From Vitellaria paradoxa (taxonomy: Eukaryota; Streptophyta; Magnoliopsida; Ericales; Sapotaceae): DNA of 64,000 nt. Within the stretch, counting starts at the first letter, position 1. Each line of letters starts with the position of its first letter. Under the pieces are notes generated by a model. It saw only the letters and a program-made list of their open reading frames with translations, ran no database searches and had not been told where the DNA came from. Position numbers and translations under genes: made by a program. This document shows, one piece after another, positions 33,179-45,874 of this stretch. The stretch is from positions 15,048,520-15,112,519 of the forward strand of contig CM034234.1 of NCBI GenBank assembly GCA_019916065.1. Reading direction: 5' to 3'.

Positions 33179-34949
33179 TTTTCTTTTTGCGACTATCATA
33201 CTACAGATTGAGTATTTTTTTTTTTTTTTTTTTGCTACCATTATACTACAGATTGAGCCATCTCTCTCTTTCTTATTTTTTCATTCTTATAATTTTTATG
33301 TACTTTAACCAAACTAGTAAAATCAATTTTTTTATTTATTTTTCTATTTTTTAACATCCATTTTTACCCAATCTACTCAACCTAATCTCAATATCTCATC
33401 TATAATATCTTCCAATCATGATTTATTTAATCCCTTGCCAAATAAAAAATAATCACGTTATAGTAACATCATCTCTTTTTTCTTATAAACTTATAACCAT
33501 CACTAATTTCCTTTATATAAATCTAATTGTAATATAATTCACCAAACCTAATTATCATTATTGAAACAACATGTTTGCAACCAATTATGTAAATAAAGTA
33601 CTTGGTTTGAGTTTGCATTATATAGGTAATGTTTGGAGTGGTAAAAAATAAGAAAAAAAATATAGTTTGGGATAATTTTTGACGTTTAGTATTTTTAACC
33701 CAACCCATATTTTCTGGAGATGAACAGTTAACTTTTAGATTTTTAAGGTAAAAAGTTGCAGAGAGAAACTGTGGGAATGAGCTTTTAGATTCATTTCCAC
33801 AGATTTATGTTAGAATTTTTTTAAAAGTTATTGAACTTTTTGACTTCTGTGTGAAAAAAGTTGGAGAGAGAAATGGTGGGAACGGTTGTTTCAATCTGTT
33901 CCCATGGATTTATGTCAGATTTGTTAAAATTTATTGAAAAATTACTGGAATTTGTGAAAAATTTGTTGGGGTTTGTAAAAAAAGTATTGAGGTTAGTAAA
34001 AATTTATTGGGATATGTAAATATATATAGAAATTTACAGAGATTTCATGAAGTACGAGGTGGCCAAAATATGTTAGAGAGTTTTAGAGATTTTTAAAGAT
34101 TTTCAGAGATTTTTGTTCGTTTTTAGCAAACCAAACGATGCCATATTGGTGTGGGCGAGAAAGAAGTAGATTGTGATAGACTGATGGTGGCCGATAAGAG
34201 ACTGAATAAGTTACCATTGAGGCATAATGAATTACCCATATCCCATGTTACTATGGTAAACCAAGATAAAATCTTATATATGTAATATTCAACATCTCTA
34301 AAGTAAAATGTATTTTAAATCCGTATGGGTACTAAATTCCATTAGAACTCTAAGATTAAATATGTTTGGGTGAGAGTAGTATCAGGATGAGTGACTCCCA
34401 AAGGGGAAGTGAAAAAGATTATGATAATTCCTGAATTGATCGAGTCAACTCAATTGGGTGATACTTAGTGACTGGTCAAGCCTTATGGGCAAGTTAAAAT
34501 TTTAAAACTTTGATTCCTTAAATGTGGGCTTGTTGGCTTACTATAAAAATTAATTTGTTAAACAAATTTTTTAAAAAAATAAAAAAAAAGTGAAAGTAAT
34601 TTTTTATAACTTAAAAAAAAAATTGTATTATTAACAGCCCTCAAAGAGGTTTAAATATTTTGTCCATATTTCTATATTATTTAAGTAATAGATTTAAATT
34701 TAGGCTTCTCTCGGAAAAAAAAAATAATAAGCTTGCTTATTTTGATTTGGCATATTTTTATTTTATAGCCTATTTTTATCAAACTTTGTATTTGTTTTTT
34801 TTTTTTGGTAATTTTTGGACATCTTATTTACATCTATAACAAAAGAAATTGCTGCTTTTCAAAAAAAAAAAAAAAAAAAGAAAGAAATTGCAACAGAATA
34901 CTTAAAATTCGAAAAAGAACAAAAATTGTTTTTTTTTAACAAGCAAACT
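33179..34949. other. intergenic DNA
   Basis: No gene is supported. Homopolymer and AT-rich runs dominate. 33620-34135 begins gtaatgtttggagtgg and ends aaaccaaacgatgcc and could be a decayed MITE with internal ggagagagaaa repeats; no duplication was confirmed. Confidence 0.5.
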
Positions 34950-36912
34950 TAGGGTGTGTTTGAAATGATAAAAAGTGAGATAAAATAAAATAAAATGAGA
35001 TAGGTTGGGGCTGTTTGGTAACGCTATTGTTTTTTTGTTTACATTTATATGTTTATGTTTTTTATTTTTTGTTTTCTGTTGTTATTTTTTTTTTCTGAAA
35101 TAAAAATCAAAATTACATTTGAAAATACAATTTTGTTTACAATTATTAATTTTTTATTTTTATAAAATATATAGTTTTATTAGTTTTTTTTAAAATTAAT
35201 TGAATTTAATAAATATATTTTATATCAATTTAATTTAATTATATTATTTATTAAAAATAATTGAATAAAATATAATATTATCTCATTTAATCCAGTAAAT
35301 ATAAAATATATTAATTATTTAATTATATTATTTACTAAAAATAACTGAATAAAATATATTTCATAATAATTTAATTATGATATTTATTAAAAATAATTTA
35401 AAAAAATATAATTCATATTAAATAAATAAATTAATTAAATTAATTTAATTTAATTATGATATTGATTGAAAATAATTTAATAAAATATATTTAATATTAT
35501 TTAAATTAATTATTTCAAATTAATTATTAAATTAGCTTAAATTAAATTAAATAATTTAATTATAATATTTATTAAAAATTATTTAATAAAATATATTTAT
35601 TTTAATTAACTTATTTATTAAATTAAATTAATATATTTTATTTTATTATTTATTAAAAATAATTTAATAAAATATATATTTATTATTAATTAAATTAACT
35701 AATTTAATTTAACCTGATTATATTATTTATTAAAAATAATTTTAGTTTAATAAAATATTTGAATAAAATAATTTATTTTAATATAATGTAACAAAAATAA
35801 ATAAAGTATTAAAATTAACATAATGTTTAGAACAGAAAAAATAGAGTAGAAACAATTTTTTTCTACTTATGTTTTTTTGTTTAAGTTTTATTTTTTTAGA
35901 AAAAAAACGTAAATAAATTTTAACAAATATTTTTATGTTATCAATTTATAAAATTTTAAAAATATAAATAAAAAATAAAAAATAAAAATATTACTAAATA
36001 GGGCGGTTGTATGTTGGAAATTCAAACAGTAAAATAAAAAATAAAAAAATTTAAAAAAATTTTTAACAATCTAAACGACAGCATTAATTTCCTTCCAAAC
36101 CTGGCATCAAACATCAAGTCTTTCCAAGCCTGATGACCTTGAACTCACGTGAATCATAACACGATAGATGACTACAGGAGGGTGGGGGCCAATAAGTTGT
36201 AATTATTTGGCGACACGAGGGGACAAGGCGTGTCATGTGTCGCATAAAACCCCAAAATCCAATGCTTTACACGTTCGTGCCATTTGTTCTATTTCCCAAA
36301 AACACTTCTGCCGTGTCAGTGCATATGACTAATTAATTGTTTGTTTTTGTCTGAAGTAGGGGAAGATATTCACCGCATGAGTTATAGCATGAGTTATAGT
36401 GAAAAATAAATGGTAGTGATTTATTTGTACTTAATTTAATAATTTTTATTTATTTTAATTAAAATTATTTTTAAAATAAAAATAAAAATTCTAAAAATTC
36501 GATTAAAATATAATTAATATAAAATATTAAAATTATATATTATTAAAATATAAATAAATTTCTATCTTTTATTTTTCCACTGTATAATCTCTGAATATCC
36601 CTTGAACCCGTAGGGAAAACGCCAGTTCACGCATTTTTCCACAAGATCCTCGATCCTTGTTATTTGTGTAGCTTTCACATAGGAATCACACAAACGTGTT
36701 TTCAAACTTAGGAAGTCGCGTCAGCTCTGGCTGCTTAGCATTTTTATTAGGTTATGCTTTTGTTTAAAGTAATAATTTTTTTTTAAATAATAATAAAGTA
36801 TAAAAAATTTTAAAAATTATTTACTTTTTATTTTATTATATAAATTACAAATTCATAACTTATCTTACTTTATCTCATTTTATCTCACTTTTAATCACTT
36901 TAAACACACCAT
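34950..36912. mobile_element. AT-rich inverted-repeat elements
   Basis: 34955-35005 (ggtgtgtttgaaatgataaa) and the reverse of 36870-36912 (ggtgtgtttaaagtgattaa) are ends of one MITE family. A compact copy is probably about 36751-36912. Between them lies a segment of about 1.08 kb (35008-36090) that begins gctgtttggtaacgctattg and ends with the near-inverse caatctaaacgacagc. Its core (35150-35790) is almost pure A/T and repeats tttattaaaaataattt at irregular spacing. Confidence 0.5.
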
Positions 36913-37379
36913 ATATATATATATATATATATATTTATATCAACAAAATTATAATATTATTCTTTTTGGGTTGATTTGTCTCTATATCTATAATAGTTAA
37001 AAGAGAATATAACCACTACACCCTTCGAGGTTCATGACAATTATTACCTACCTTTCTTGGTAATTTATAAAATTGTAAAAAGAAAAGGAAATTATGTTTT
37101 AACCCTTTATCTCCAATAAAAATTGTGAATTTAAACTTATAATTTACACTCTCTTGCATGTATACCCCTAGAACTATTAAAAGTTATTTCTAAATCAAAA
37201 GATCATAAGTGTAAATAATTACGCCAATTCTGACCCATCCTTAAGCCATTATCAGGCATGTTGAAGATTATTTAAAGCCAAATTTGAGCTTGTGAGTCAG
37301 GTCCTTTAAGGATTAATAAATTGAAAAATAGCTAATAATAATAATAGAAGATTTTTGTGTATAAGAGAAAAAAGAAAAA
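36913..37379. other. intergenic DNA
   Basis: (TA)n at 36912-36935, then AT-rich sequence with no gene recognised. Confidence 0.5.
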
Positions 37380-37849
37380 AAATTTATGAATATCAAGTTC
37401 ATGTTTCTTAAAAAGAACCTAATAGTTTAAATATTGCTAAAACTTTAAATTTTTTAGTAGATAGTATGTTTGAAGCTATTAGTACTTTAAATAAATGGAA
37501 AACAAAATAAATAAAATAAATAGTTTCGATCTACCACCAAACACAAAAAGTTTGCTAGAACAAATAGTCAACAAAAATTATTAAGGTAAAACATCTAATC
37601 TTCAAATAAATAAAGATGATAGAATTCCTACCTTATACAAAGGAGGAAAAAGAGTGTTTGATGAAATCTTATAGTGAAAACATTACTAAAGAAAAAGTTT
37701 ATAAAAATTTCCAAACTAATAAAAAAAATTAGAATATTGGAAATCTAGATATAAGAAAAAAATGATGTAAAAGAATGAGATAAATTACTCAACCATATAC
37801 AAACTCTCTATAATCAATATAAGAACCTATTAAAAAAATATGAATATGT

Positions 37850-39312
37850 TTTCAATTTAAACTCTGATTTTGAAAATTCAGATGAAGAATACTGCGCAAC
37901 AAGTATAGTGAATGAAGATAAAACTAATTTTGAAACTGAAACACCAGTAGATCTAAAATTAGATGAAGAACTAGCAAAAAAGTTAGACAAATCTCTAAAC
38001 TTAGACAAAAATCTAGGAAAAAGGAAAGTAAGAGCATCAGATCACTTAGAAGAAGATCCAGAAACTAAACCAGTAAGTGGAAAAAGAATTTCTTTTGAAC
38101 AAATTCATGTAAAAGAAGAGGGTGAATCTAATTTTGATGAGGTTATGCTAAAGAAGAATATGAATCTAGTCGTTCTAAAAGTGAAGGCTTAAATAAATTA
38201 AATATTGCTACAAATTGGATATATTTAAAACTTAATGATGTATATCTCAAAGATTATGAAGGAACCATTGAATACTGGGTACAAGCCATGTCAATTGTCA
38301 TAATCTATTACAAAAATATATGTGATGGGATATAGTAGGAACATTATAAGGAAATGTTTTAAATTGGCTAAAAGTTTGGAAAGAATCAAAAGATGGGAAA
38401 CAGAAAAAAAAATTCTGTTTTGCTAAGTGAAGATAAAGAAAATTATTTTGCAAAAATTCTCTCAAATTTTTCTACATTAACCAAAATGGATTTTTGTGGA
38501 ATAATATCTTCAGATGATCACCAAAAAGAAGTGAAATATGTTTTATCAAAAATAAAACTTTGCGATATCTGTAAATAAACAGATTTTGTGAAATTATATA
38601 AAAAATAATTCTAGATGTTAAAGCCAGAAAGTATGCCTCATTGGAAAGAATAATTTTCCATAAACATCCAAATACTTGGGATAAGATATGCGAAAAACAA
38701 TATCTAGAACACCAACAAAATATTGGCAGTTCTAATTCTCTAGAATTAAGAATAAACTTCGGTTATAAAATAATGACTGAACATTGTCTTCAAAGAAAAG
38801 CATAAGAAAGATAAAAACCCAATTGTCATAATTAATAGAAGGAAAAACATGTTGTGACAAGATTTAAGAAAAAAATTGAGAAATTGGACGCTTTATGAAC
38901 AAACCATATCATAGACGCTAAAAAAAAAAATAAAAAAAAAACTTTAAAATCAAAACGTGGAAATTTGGAAATAAAAGAATATTTCCAAAGAAGAAATGTG
39001 TTGGAAAATTTAAAAAGAAAAATTTTAGGAAGAAATCATTGAAAAATTGCATTTGTTATTTTTACAATGAAAAAGGTAATATAATACCTAATTGTCTAAA
39101 AAAACAATAAAGTAGTCAAATTTTTGGAAGAAAACAACCAAAAAATTTGTTCAGGAGAAGAAATAGATTCAAAAAAAGAAGTTTTACATGAACTAGAATC
39201 TATTTTTTCGGATTCTTCAAAAGAAGGTGAAGAATCCGTTTTCATGATGCAAGAAACAAATCCTACTAAGGAAAATTGGGAAACTTTTGAGTCTGCCCCG
39301 AAAACGAGTTAA
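37850..39312 (+). pseudogene. pararetrovirus capsid-like region
   Basis: Charged, Lys/Glu-rich frames (37908-38192, 38393-38578) are followed at about 39045-39105 by a Cys-x2-Cys motif with a later Cys, a degraded CCHC knuckle as in caulimovirid coat proteins. An acidic frame follows at 39124-39312. Frames are broken by stops. The assignment rests on order and the knuckle. Confidence 0.5.
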
Positions 39313-40268
39313 ACCAAATTTGTTTAGGAGATATAGTCAAAGAAGACATGACTATTGAAAATGATAAACTAATCAAATACAAAAATCATAGAATAGAAGA
39401 CTTGTATCTCAAATCTAAATTTAAACCTTGGCAAGTCTAACACTTCGAAAGATGCGAATGAATAGCAGAAGCAAAATCCTCCTCTAATGGGCAAGTTCAA
39501 ATAAAAATTTTTGACAAAGAAAAAATTATGAAACTTAAAGAAAAGTATCCTAAAGTGAGAGTTATTCACATTAGTATAATTCAAATTGTAATTATACCAT
39601 TGTTCAGACTTGGAGTGGACTCCCCAATCCTAAGTGTAGTCTAAGACAAGAGATTTTATTATCTTATTCAATCATTGATAGGGGGAATAAAATCAAACTT
39701 AGTCTCTAGAGAAATCATCTTCAAAATCAAACCAAATTATTTTGTCTATAAATGATAAAAAAAAATCCAAGACACAATAATACTGAGGATCCAAACTCAG
39801 AATATTAAGATGGACGGTAATGCCAACGATTTAAAAATATCTTGGAAAGCTATTCATTAGCTAACCAGTGATACTGAAGTCAAAACAAAAGAGGTTGACT
39901 CTAGTATAATTGAGTTATATGAACTCAAATCATTTGACACTGAAATCAAATCAAGATTGATCTATAAAAAAGATTTGAGAATATCTAAAGAATAAGCATT
40001 TGAAAATTTTACGTGAAATCAACCAGAATCGTCTAGTAGATCAATTAAATTTCAAGCATTAGGTATTACACTTTACTTTAGAAATAACAAGTTATCTACA
40101 AGTAGAAGATCATTTAAGATAAATAACTTCAAAAACATTGAAGAAGGTTTCTCAAACTCAAGTAGCTTTGACAAAGAAATTGGATTAAGAAGAATTCAAG
40201 TTCCTGTTCTTCTTGGAAGTTCTTCTACTGAAGAAAAATAAAAATCCATTATTTTTGAACAACTAAAT

Positions 40269-40860
40269 ATGGATTCAGAAATAATATTCTTTTCTTATAA
40301 CCAAAGTAAGAAAAATTATTGTTATATTGAGGCCACATTTGAATTTGAAGGCTATAAACCATATAGCCTATGTACACTTGTAGACACTGGAACTACAACT
40401 ACAGTGTGTCAACTAAATGCCACATCCAAAGAATATTGGTTACAAATGAAAAATCATGTCTTAACAAAAAAATGCTAATAACATCACATTTATAATGGAC
40501 TTCAAAGCAAAGGACCTCATATTCTTAGTAAAAACAATTAAAGGTAAGAAGACCTTTAGAATTCCAAAAATATTGTGTTTTCCTTTGATACATGGAGATA
40601 TACTTTTAGGAAATAATTTCCTAACTCAATATTATCCTATAAGTGTATCTCATGATAATGTAACCTTAGTTGATAGACAAAAATCTTATCAAATTCCTTG
40701 GTTAAAAACTAATGATTCAATCTATAGTAAAGGATTTGCACTAGTCAAGCATGGTGATAGTAGTCCAATTTTAATTGATTCATTAAAATCAATTGATAAA
40801 TCTCATTGCGTTTATAACAAATTAAGCCCAAATTTCTTGAAAGACCCTTTAATACTATAA
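40269..40860 (+). pseudogene. pararetrovirus aspartic protease region
   Basis: Frame 40269-40478 contains the active-site triplet DTG followed by a run of threonines (about 40384-40400). 40495-40860 continues with a hydrophobic stretch and a GDILLGNNFL segment, the typical second half of a retroviral-type protease. A stop at about 40477 separates the two pieces. Confidence 0.7.
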
Positions 40861-41040
40861 GAAAAAGCTCCCAGATACTGTCATCTAAAACTAAAAGATA
40901 AATAGAAAATAGTTAGGATAAAACCTATGGTCTATACCAAATAGGATATAAACAAATTTCAAGTTCAAAGAAAAGAACTTCTGGATAAAAGACTTATAAA
41001 ACCAACTAGAAGTCAACATTTTAGTCCTACTTTCCTTGTA

Positions 41041-42250
41041 ATGAATCACAGTAAAAGAAAAAGAAGAAAAGCTAGGATGGTTATCAATTACAAAAAATTG
41101 AATGAAAATATGATATTTGATGGATATTTTATACCCAGAAAAAATATTTTAACAACTCAAATTAGAGGTGCTAAAATATTTAGTAAGTTTGATTGTAATC
41201 AGGATTTTGGCAAATCAAGCTTACAGAAGAGTCAAAACTATTGACCATTTTTCAGCCCCATATGGCCATTACCAATGGATAGTTTTACCATTTGGAATAT
41301 GTAACTGGCCACAAATATTCCACAGATGGATAGACAATATCTTTAAATATTTTAAAGATTTCTGTCTGGTTTATATACATGATATATTGATTTTCTCTAA
41401 AAACAAGGAAAAGCATAAGCATTATTTGAAAATAGTTTGTAAAAAATTTCTTGATAATGGAATAATTTTTAGTCCAAAAAAGACTGAGATAGAAAAAGAA
41501 AAAATTGTTTATTTGGGTATTGTGCTCAGTTCAACAAAAATTATGTTACAACCTTATATAATCATAAAAATCAAAGAATTCCCAGAAAAACTAGAGATTC
41601 TAAAGGACTTGTAAAGTCTTCTTGGTTTGTTAAACTATAAAAGATAGTTTGTAAAAAGTCTTTCAAAATGGGAAAAATCATTCCTTGAAAATTAAAAAAA
41701 CTCGAAAGAATTAAAAGAATTTTAATATAACAATTGAATGGAACAAGTAAGACACAAAAAGATTAAAATAAATCAAAACCTTGTTTGAACCTCATTTAAA
41801 GGTTTATTTTCCTAAATAATATGATCTCCTAATTCGGGAGACAGATGCCTCAGAAATGTTTTGGAGAGTAGTACTAAAAGTGGTAAAAATAAAAAAGAAA
41901 TCTAAACAAGAACTTATTCTCAAAATTCTTAAAGAACAAAAATGTTTTGAAAAATTGATATATGGATATAATTTTGGAAAGTTCAAGCCAAACGAACTTA
42001 ATTATATTATTTTTGAAAAAGAACTCTTAGCCATAAAAAATGATATAAAGAGATTTCAAATATATTTAGCTCTTGTTAAGTTTTTAAAAAGAATAGATAA
42101 TTAGGCAGTTAAAAACTTTCTTAAAAAAAAGAGTTGAAGATAACCCTAGAAGAATTTGATTGTTCAATTATATTTCCTAGTATTCATTTGAAGTTGAGCA
42201 TATTGGATCTATTAAAAATGTTTTTGTAGATTATCTTAGCAGACACCTAG
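41041..42250 (+). pseudogene. pararetrovirus RT and RNase H region
   Basis: RT pieces lie at 41041-41244 and 41168-41614 in two frames, so a frameshift sits near 41200. The usual Y.DD box at about 41370 reads YIHD, so a catalytic aspartate is altered. The RNase H start (ETDAS) is at about 41837. Further stops follow. No active enzyme can be made. Confidence 0.75.
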
Positions 42251-42539
42251 ATGGATATTAAAGACTAACAAAAGTCTTTATATTGCAGAAGGCTTCAAAA
42301 AAGCCAAACAATGTTAAGATGTCCAGGGCAACTAGCTCTAAGAGCAAAAAAGTGCCACCCAAACAAGCTGAAATACCTATTCTGGAGAAATATTTCAGAA
42401 AAGCTTGTCTCAAGGAAGTTAAACACAAGTAGTGTTAAAAAAATCACTTGCTTTAACAGAAGAGTCTAGACTTATTCAATCCTGGTCTAGAGAACAAACA
42501 CCATGATCTCTTGAATAAAATATAGAAAAGTTATATTTC

Positions 42540-43625
42540 AGGAAAAAATTATGAATTCTACAAAGTAATGACAGGATTGGCATATGAGTTAAGAAGGCTC
42601 CAGGACAAAGTTAATAATTTGAAAGAATTGTCAAAAAACATGATTTCAAAATTTAATTTTGAAACCTCTTTTTCGATTACCAAAGGATTTCTGAAATATA
42701 GCAAATCGGTAATTCTCATTTTGAAAAAGTCAAAAGCATAAATCTTTATGAAGAAGTTAAACAAGTCCTTCCTAGAACAATATTTTCAGTTATTGATAAA
42801 TATATTAATGATCAAATGATCAAACCAATTCTTCAAGAATTTTTTTTGATAAAACTAGATATGATCCTATTTTCCATATTAAAAAAATTCAGTTTGACAT
42901 TCAAAAGGACAACTGGAGGTTCGAAGCAATTGATTGGGGTTTGGTCAAAAAGATTATTTTCAATTCATTGGAGGCAACAGCCTATCAATATTTTACAGCA
43001 CTAATTAAAACCATGATCAACAAAATTTCTTATGGTTTTAAAAGAAAAACCATGGCATTTGAAATTTATAGCTCTGTTGGATAGCGATACAATGACAGAT
43101 TCTATGAGCCTTATCAGATCTGAAAATTAAGAAAATACTCCCTTTTTGATACTTATGTTTCCTCTAGCCCAACGGAGAAAGAAATCACTTCAGAAAAATA
43201 AATTTTATTATGGCCTTGGGTAGAATTAGTTTACACTGCCAAGATTCCACAAAACATGCATGGAAAACATATGGCTACTGATGGCAGGAGATTATTTGTA
43301 TCCTCTATTCTATTAATCTTCCGAGCCACTGAGAAACAGAAAAATGTGGCATTCAACTTTTTAAACAAAATTAGTTAGATGAAAATTGATCCATCATCAG
43401 ACGTAGTAATTTATCTCGATGATATGTATGAAAATTTTGAAGTAAAAATGGAATTAGAGGTTGCACTCTCAGCTCAGGAAGCGCAAGCAGAACAAGATTA
43501 CTGGGCAAACATGAGTTAAGAAAAGTGGCACAATATTGAGAACATGATGGAAGGCTAACAAAAGTTACACCATCACGGAAGCGCAGTGGACCAATCAGGA
43601 GTGCTGCCAAAAGAAAAAGAATAAA
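42540..43625 (+). pseudogene. pararetrovirus second ORF, function unknown
   Basis: Between RNase H and the regulatory region lie broken frames rich in Lys, Asn and Phe. Its last part (43290-43620) is shared with the inverted fragment at 14230-14632, which confirms it belongs to the same virus group. No domain was recognised. Confidence 0.5.
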
Positions 43626-43699
43626 CTTTTTCAGGAGTAGCCCATGAACGCTTGCACCCTTATCCAGTATATGACAGAGCCCACGTGAAAATCATGTGA

Positions 43700-44040
43700 A
43701 GGAATCTACTTTGACCAAAAGCAATTTCATAATTGTATTACTTTATTTAAAGTATGTTTTACTTTTTCAGACTTTTTCTATCCTTATCTTTTATTATGTA
43801 AGGTTTGAAGTCCAAAATTAGAGTTTGAGTTTGGGGTTTTATTTAAAAGAGTGTTGCTTTAACGAGAAGGCACCAAAAAAATTATAGTGCTCTCTTCCTC
43901 TCTCTAGTGTTTTGTAATATTTCTTGTGTTTTTTGTATAATATCGAGTGTTATTAATAAAAGTTTGAGTGTTTTCCTATTTTTCTGAGTGTTTTTAATCT
44001 CTCGGTCTGACTAAACCAAGCTAATGGTATCAGAGCCCAA
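43700..44040 (+). promoter_or_regulatory. pararetrovirus promoter, poly(A) signal and primer site
   Basis: TATA-like tttatttaaaa at 43837-43847, AATAAA at 43955-43960, and the tRNA-Met-type primer site TGGTATCAGAGCC at 44025-44037. The same order is conserved in the fragment at 13874-14054. Whether either promoter is transcribed cannot be seen. Confidence 0.7.
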
Positions 44041-44310
44041 ACGATTTTGAGACTGTAAACTACCAACTTCATGAAGGTCAGTAACTTATGAATATTGATA
44101 CTAGAGTTTATATTATCTATTTTACTTCTATTGAATCTTTTTCTACTCATGTATGTAATTTTAATACTTTAGGAAGTCCTTTAAATGTTTGATATGATTT
44201 GTATCTAATATTAGTAGACTTATCTGTTAGTCGTGTGGTAGATCAAGAAACTAAAAATATTATAAATTTAAAAGCTAGAATATTAAGAAATGCTTGTAGG
44301 TTTTGAAGGT

Positions 44311-45874
44311 GTGCTCTATAATTATTCGAAACTGTTAAGGTTTTTCTATAAATATTTGTATGGTCCAGTGTAGTCCTCACGGGTTATTTTGTAATTTCTA
44401 AAAATTGAGGAGCTACAAGAAGTGTAAGTGATACTGAATCAAAACCTCAGGGGGGTCTCAGTGAAACTTACCCTATTTAAAATGAAAATTATTTATACTT
44501 TTGACATTTAAAAAATTAATTCTACATCGCTCATTGTTCATATTGAAGTGAACTATTAAAATGTCAGTTAAAGATAACTGTTTTAGTTATTACTAATTTT
44601 AAAAAAATACATGTGATGCCTTTAGTAGGAATGATGGTGTAGCCCCCCATTTTTTCCGTTTGAAATGTAAGTTCGAAATTGATTCAAGCAAATGACTTTT
44701 GCAAATATTTACCTTTTTGCACTTCTTGAAAGAATTATAGTAAGATTACGTAAGCTATTTGTTCTTGTATGTTAGAGAAATACAAGGGATATCATGATAA
44801 TGGGTAATAATTCTGAGGGGTAGATCAACTAGTAAAATCTTAAATTTATTCTCCCGTGATTACTATTTCGACTCTCCTCAGAGCCATACTTTTTCCATGT
44901 TCACTAGGAAAGTGACAACATTTGGTGTGGATAAATGCCAATTTCATTCCATTCAATTAACCCTCCCTCTTGTAATTGGGGTTATAGGAGCAACTATAGC
45001 GACCCACAAAAGTCAAGTAATTTGTTCACCAAATTGAAAGTGGTGAAAGGAAGGGAATCAATGTTTAAAGCAATTCATGTGTTGTAGGCTTTATGTAGTA
45101 ATCTGGAGGATCATTTAGGATATGCTAGCATTTTATTTCTTTAAGGCTCTTGTTAGGACCAAATCTGTAAATTGGTAAATTCATAATCAAATTATAGTCT
45201 ATACATATAAACTTAGATATAGGCTAAGATATTAGAGTTTTGGGTCATGATGAATTGTAAAGCCCCAAAATATGCCTAGAAGTTCATAAACACGAAACAA
45301 GTCTTTATAGTCACTTCGCAAAAACTTTGCAGGAAGTTCGCTCGTGGGACAATACCTAAAGCATGTTTTTGGGTTTTGACCGTGCGGGAAGACTACACTA
45401 ATTTGCAAGAAAGCCACGAGAAGAGCGTGAGGAGATTTATCCTATTAGAGTTACAGCTTTTGAATTTCAGGCTACATTTTAGAAACTCTATGTGTTTGGA
45501 TTTCATTCTATATATATTCTAGAATGTATTTAAGGTTTTCCAACAAGAGAGAGACAATTTCAAAAAACAACATAGCATTAATATTACAAGGTATTCTTTT
45601 AATTATTTGGTAAAAATCATTGAGCGTGCTTGATTCAAACGAACAAGTTCAAATCTTAAAGGTTAAGGGTTCAGTAGTTACCAAGGAATCGATGCGTGTT
45701 CTTCGAGGAGTCGAAGAAGGCTTTCACTTGGGAGTTGGTGAATTGAGGCGTCAAGCAAAAGTTCAAGTTGTGGTTTGTAACTAACTTTTGTTATAGTGAA
45801 AGTTTTTGAGATGTTTTCCTGGATATGATTTTTCTCATTATATCTACATGTCCATACTTTATCAGTATTGTGAT
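44311..45874. other. intergenic or decayed LTR-like sequence
   Basis: No gene. From 45256 (TGTAAAGCCCC) to the solo LTR, and resuming at 47471, the sequence resembles Gypsy chromovirus LTRs (TGTAA start, TATA-like tctatatatattc near 45508). No matching end or duplication was found, so this is tentative. Confidence 0.35.

Larger units (their letters stand above)
37380..44310 (+). pseudogene. endogenous pararetrovirus (Caulimoviridae), decayed
   Basis: An integrated, long-dead copy of caulimovirid DNA. In order it shows a capsid-like region, a CCHC-type zinc-knuckle remnant, a DTG protease, reverse transcriptase, RNase H, a second ORF, and a regulatory region with TATA-like box, AATAAA and a tRNA-Met primer site. 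The start of ORF1 follows. The wrap-around (ORF1 start after the primer site) reflects the circular genome. There is no integrase, which separates it from LTR retrotransposons. Many stops and frameshifts make it non-functional. An ORF2 after RT/RNase H and the wide occurrence in dicots suggest a Florendovirus-like relative, but that is inference. A related fragment lies inverted at 13686-14632. Confidence 0.82.

Noticed and set aside
45256..45874. Second solo LTR starting TGTAAAGCCCC
   Set aside because: No matching end or duplication could be found; kept only as a tentative LTR-like region.
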